Below are positions 61,216 through 64,000 of a stretch of 64,000 bases of DNA, one piece after another; position 1 is the first letter of the stretch, and every line of letters begins with the position of its first letter. The position numbers and the translations under genes are program-made. Below the pieces are notes generated by a model. It did not search any database, was not told where the DNA came from, and saw only the letters and a program-made list of their open reading frames with translations. The stretch covers positions 6,356,097 to 6,420,096 of the forward strand of contig NC_040012.1 in assembly GCF_000972845.2 (NCBI RefSeq). Reading direction: 5' to 3'. The stretch is from Larimichthys crocea. Its lineage: Eukaryota; Chordata; Actinopteri; Sciaenidae.

Positions 61216-63260
61216 GACGCCAGCATTTCATCGCCCCCGAGTCTGGAAAATGATTTATGCATTCACAGTGTCTGATAGAAGGATCCCAAATGGTTGTGGA
61301 AGTCTTAGAAATACTTCTTAGGCTGAACTGGAGATGGCAGTGTGTGATCTCTCATGGCCTTATTCTGTCAGGACGCCCGCTGCTGCATCCAGGTCCAGTC
61401 AGGCCAACGTCTGTGTCTCTGTTTGTTTAAATCTTGTCTGAGACTTTCACCACTTTGCTCTCAGGAGCTCTTGCTGCTGTCAGAGCGCACCGCTTCCCTC
61501 TCTTGACATCTACTACAATCCATCCACCTCACAAAACATCCCACATGCAGACAGATGGAGGGTGACGCACGCAAACTGTTTACTGCCGCGGCCACTTTGT
61601 CACTGGCTGTCTGTGTCTGCCAAGCCTGTAGCGGTGTACAGTAATTGTGCTGTATGGTCGAGCGAGAGGTGAGGTTGTGATAAGCTGCTGAAGGTTACAT
61701 AGATGGGCGAGGTCAAGTGCCAGAGAGAGAAACATTCAAATGTTTTTTTTTCTTGTTTTGATGATAAACTAGGCCTGCAATTAAGATTAATATCTGTTAA
61801 TACGTCCCTTTTTTATCAGGAAATAGTGATAAATACTAATCATACTTTTCCAGAGTTCAGTGTGACACCAAATACCTCACACCAGAGCCAAATCCAGCAG
61901 CTACCCCTGAGGACGCTGCCCTCTTACTGTCCAGCACTGCCACTGCATGCATGCAGGTTATAACAGACACGAAACTCAAGACATTTGGTCCAAAGCTGCA
62001 GACATACGTGTTGTCACAAACATGAAACATGATCATTTAACTTCAGTGTGATTGTGACTTTAAGCTCAAATGATAAAAAAGTGTTGTTTTTTTCTATTGA
62101 TTACTTGTTTCAACACTGGAGTAATGAATCATAAGTTCACCAAGTTTTCTTCCCCGAACAATGACTAAATACCTTAATAGCTTAGTCATGAACTGTGTCA
62201 GACTATTTTCCATCCTCCAGATACACTCTTCTTGCTATTCACAGGAGAGGTCTGTTCTGGCAGTGAGATAAAAGTCTGTTTTTCAAAAGACCTTTCTTTC
62301 AACTCTTCTATTTGACTAGAATCTAACTTTTAAAACAAGTGTCTCATGGTTACCACGCTGTGTGAATACCAAGTCCCAAAAAACAACCATCAATCCTTGC
62401 AATCTGACTCAAAGGTCTGCATGCCTCTCCGATATTATCTGCCGCACCTAAAACCTGGTGGGCTTTGAGAAAGGCCACGTCTTGGCCCGCCGTCTAAGGC
62501 TATGAATCTTGTCAGACAGAAAGCACACCGACTGAGCCGTTGGCCTTGCCGGCTTTGTAAATAGTGGAGTGACTCTGGAATGTCAGACAGAGATTTTGAC
62601 CAAGAACAACACCAGCTCACAGTATTGGCACCTCACGTTTGTCTCATCTGCCTAAAAATAGTAGGTCGATGCTGTTAATGTGAGAGGTGTTCTGTTCAGT
62701 ACTGTTTCCTGGTCCACTTAGGTTCTGGATTGGAAAAAGTACAGTGTGCAGAACAGCTGCAGTCTCAGAGACTATGACACGAACAACAGCCAGGTGCTAA
62801 AACACAGTCAGTTAGGGAGGTGATGACATGGTTCAGCTGATTACATAAAAATTAAACTACATTATATAAAATATTGATATATTGCTGCGTTACTTCAAAA
62901 TATGTTAAATAGAAACTAGTAATAAATTAACCATACCATTATATAGCTTATTGTAGATATGGTAAAACGAGAGGGTTGCAATTCACAACTACACCACTAG
63001 ACGGCACTAAATCCCAAACACTGCTCCTTTAAAGTCATAGTCACTGCTGTGTATGTGTACATCATTGTCTATGAGCTTAAATAAGTTTATACTATATAAT
63101 ACTTTACTTTACTAAGAACTAGAAAATACCGTAAATAATAGGTTGGTATTTTTGTGATTTAACAGTTTTAGAGTGTGAAACCGCCGTGGTAAATATAGAC
63201 AGCTGCACACGTGTATTTGTTATGATTAAATTACTTGATTACTGCTCAAAAACTCAATAT
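61216..63260. other. Intergenic DNA downstream of the PRR16-like gene
   Basis: No exon was recognised. A short CCACTAGACGGCACTAAAT element sits at 62987-63030. The rest is AT-rich single-copy-looking sequence. Confidence 0.55.
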
Positions 63261-63337
63261 TTTAGCCTTTTATTTCACCAAGCTCTCGCCAATGACTAAA
63301 GTCATTCCACAGATTTACTCTCTCTCATTTTCTCTTC

Positions 63338-63488
63338 TTAGCTTCCTCCGTCAACGTCCTCTTCGGTCTTTCCACCTCTGTAGTTACGTCCATAGAGGCT
63401 GCTGAGCCCGGTTACATTGCCTACCTGCTTGCCTGTCAGCAGACGTGAAAACCTCTTCTTCCTGGTGGTCCAAGACGCCCGTGGTGAG
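63338..63488 (-). CDS. Possible 3'-terminal coding exon of an unidentified - strand gene (5' part outside window)
   Basis: On the - strand a 50-codon open segment reads SPRASWTTRKKRFSRLLTGK, then VGNVTGLSSLYGRNYRGGK, then TEEDVDGGS and TAA at 63340-63338. A possible acceptor GTGAG precedes it at 63489, and the frame stays open to about 63509. AATAAA follows on the same strand at 63274-63269, 64 bases after the stop, as expected for a last exon. The sequence is balanced and protein-like, with a dibasic-rich then Gly/Asp-rich end. I do not recognise the protein. A chance open frame is possible, since the acceptor tract is weak. Confidence 0.35.
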
Positions 63489-64000
63489 CTCACAGTCCGA
63501 GCAGCTTACTTAGCTAACAGCAACTGCATCTGGAAACTTAAAAAATAAAATATGATCCAGTTTTTACCAAAATTTGTGAAATAGTTAGCTGTGTGTGACT
63601 TTGTGCCGTAAAAAGTTACGTACTTCTCACAGGTGATCATACCCGGAGCAAAAAGTTACATGGTGCAAGAGCAGACATTATTCACCTGATTATAAGTCAG
63701 TAAAAAAAGATTACAATCGCGTCATAATGATTTAAAATCTTAGGGTAGAAAAGTTCAGTTTTAACAGAAAAGTCCAAGTAAAACAAGCACAATTCACCGT
63801 TAACTGGAATAAATTTTTATTGTTTGTTGCCACAAAATGAGAAACTTTCTACCAAAACAGTTTTACATTGTGTATTATGAATGGTGTGTTTCCCTTCGGG
63901 TGTTTTAAAGAGAACAAAGCAACTAAAACAATGAACACGAGTGTGTGCAGAGCTGAAGAGCTTGCATTAAGACGATCCCTACAAATACCACCCAAGTGAC
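63489..64000. other. Window end, with a back-to-back poly(A) signal pair
   Basis: No exon was recognised. AATAAA on the + strand (63808-63813) and on the - strand (63821-63816) lie side by side. The latter could end a - strand transcript entering from beyond 64000. Confidence 0.4.

Overview
This is vertebrate nuclear DNA, almost certainly from a teleost and probably a percomorph. The evidence is large GT-AG introns, AATAAA poly(A) signals, intronic box C/D snoRNAs, many microsatellites, and several dispersed repeat families that look typical of teleost genomes (a tRNA-derived SINE, a non-LTR retrotransposon tail, short non-autonomous elements). There are no operons, CRISPR arrays or other prokaryotic features.

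Layout. (1) Bases 1-1705, + strand: the last three coding exons of ribosomal protein gene rps8, which begins before the window. Each of its two introns carries a copy of snoRNA U38. (2) About 3650-31070, - strand: a complete class IX unconventional myosin, orthologous to MYO9B, convergent with rps8. I resolved 39 coding exons with consistent splice phase, plus one exon (around 12217-12449) whose start cannot be fixed. The order is Ras-association domain, motor, IQ neck, low-complexity linker, C1 zinc finger, RhoGAP and acidic tail, about 1,900 residues. A non-coding first exon lies near 30902-31070. Just upstream of it is a run of microsatellites and a 780-base minisatellite. (3) 31-53 kb: about 22 kb without a convincing gene, holding simple repeats, decayed mobile elements and one exon-like segment (46977-47059). 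(4) 53.0-61.2 kb, + strand: a two-coding-exon gene of about 521 residues. Its coiled coil belongs to the PRR16 (Largen)/INSYN1 family, but it has a long N-terminal region I do not recognise. The 5' leader is strongly purine-rich, and the 3' UTR is probably spliced. (5) 61.2-64 kb: mostly empty, with a possible 3'-terminal coding exon of another - strand gene at 63338-63488.

Function. rps8 makes a small-subunit ribosomal protein, and its introns supply snoRNAs that guide 2'-O-methylation of 28S rRNA. Myo9b joins an actin motor to a RhoGAP that switches off Rho. In this copy the RhoGAP and C1 modules look intact, while the motor has changed at several residues that are nearly invariant in myosins. 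The PRR16-like protein is predicted to be a disordered coiled-coil scaffold with a C-terminal PDZ-binding motif. The three genes do not form a pathway. No wholly new system is evident. The best leads are the divergent myosin motor, a frame break in its neck, a possible short RhoGAP-less isoform, and the unusual PRR16/INSYN1-family gene.
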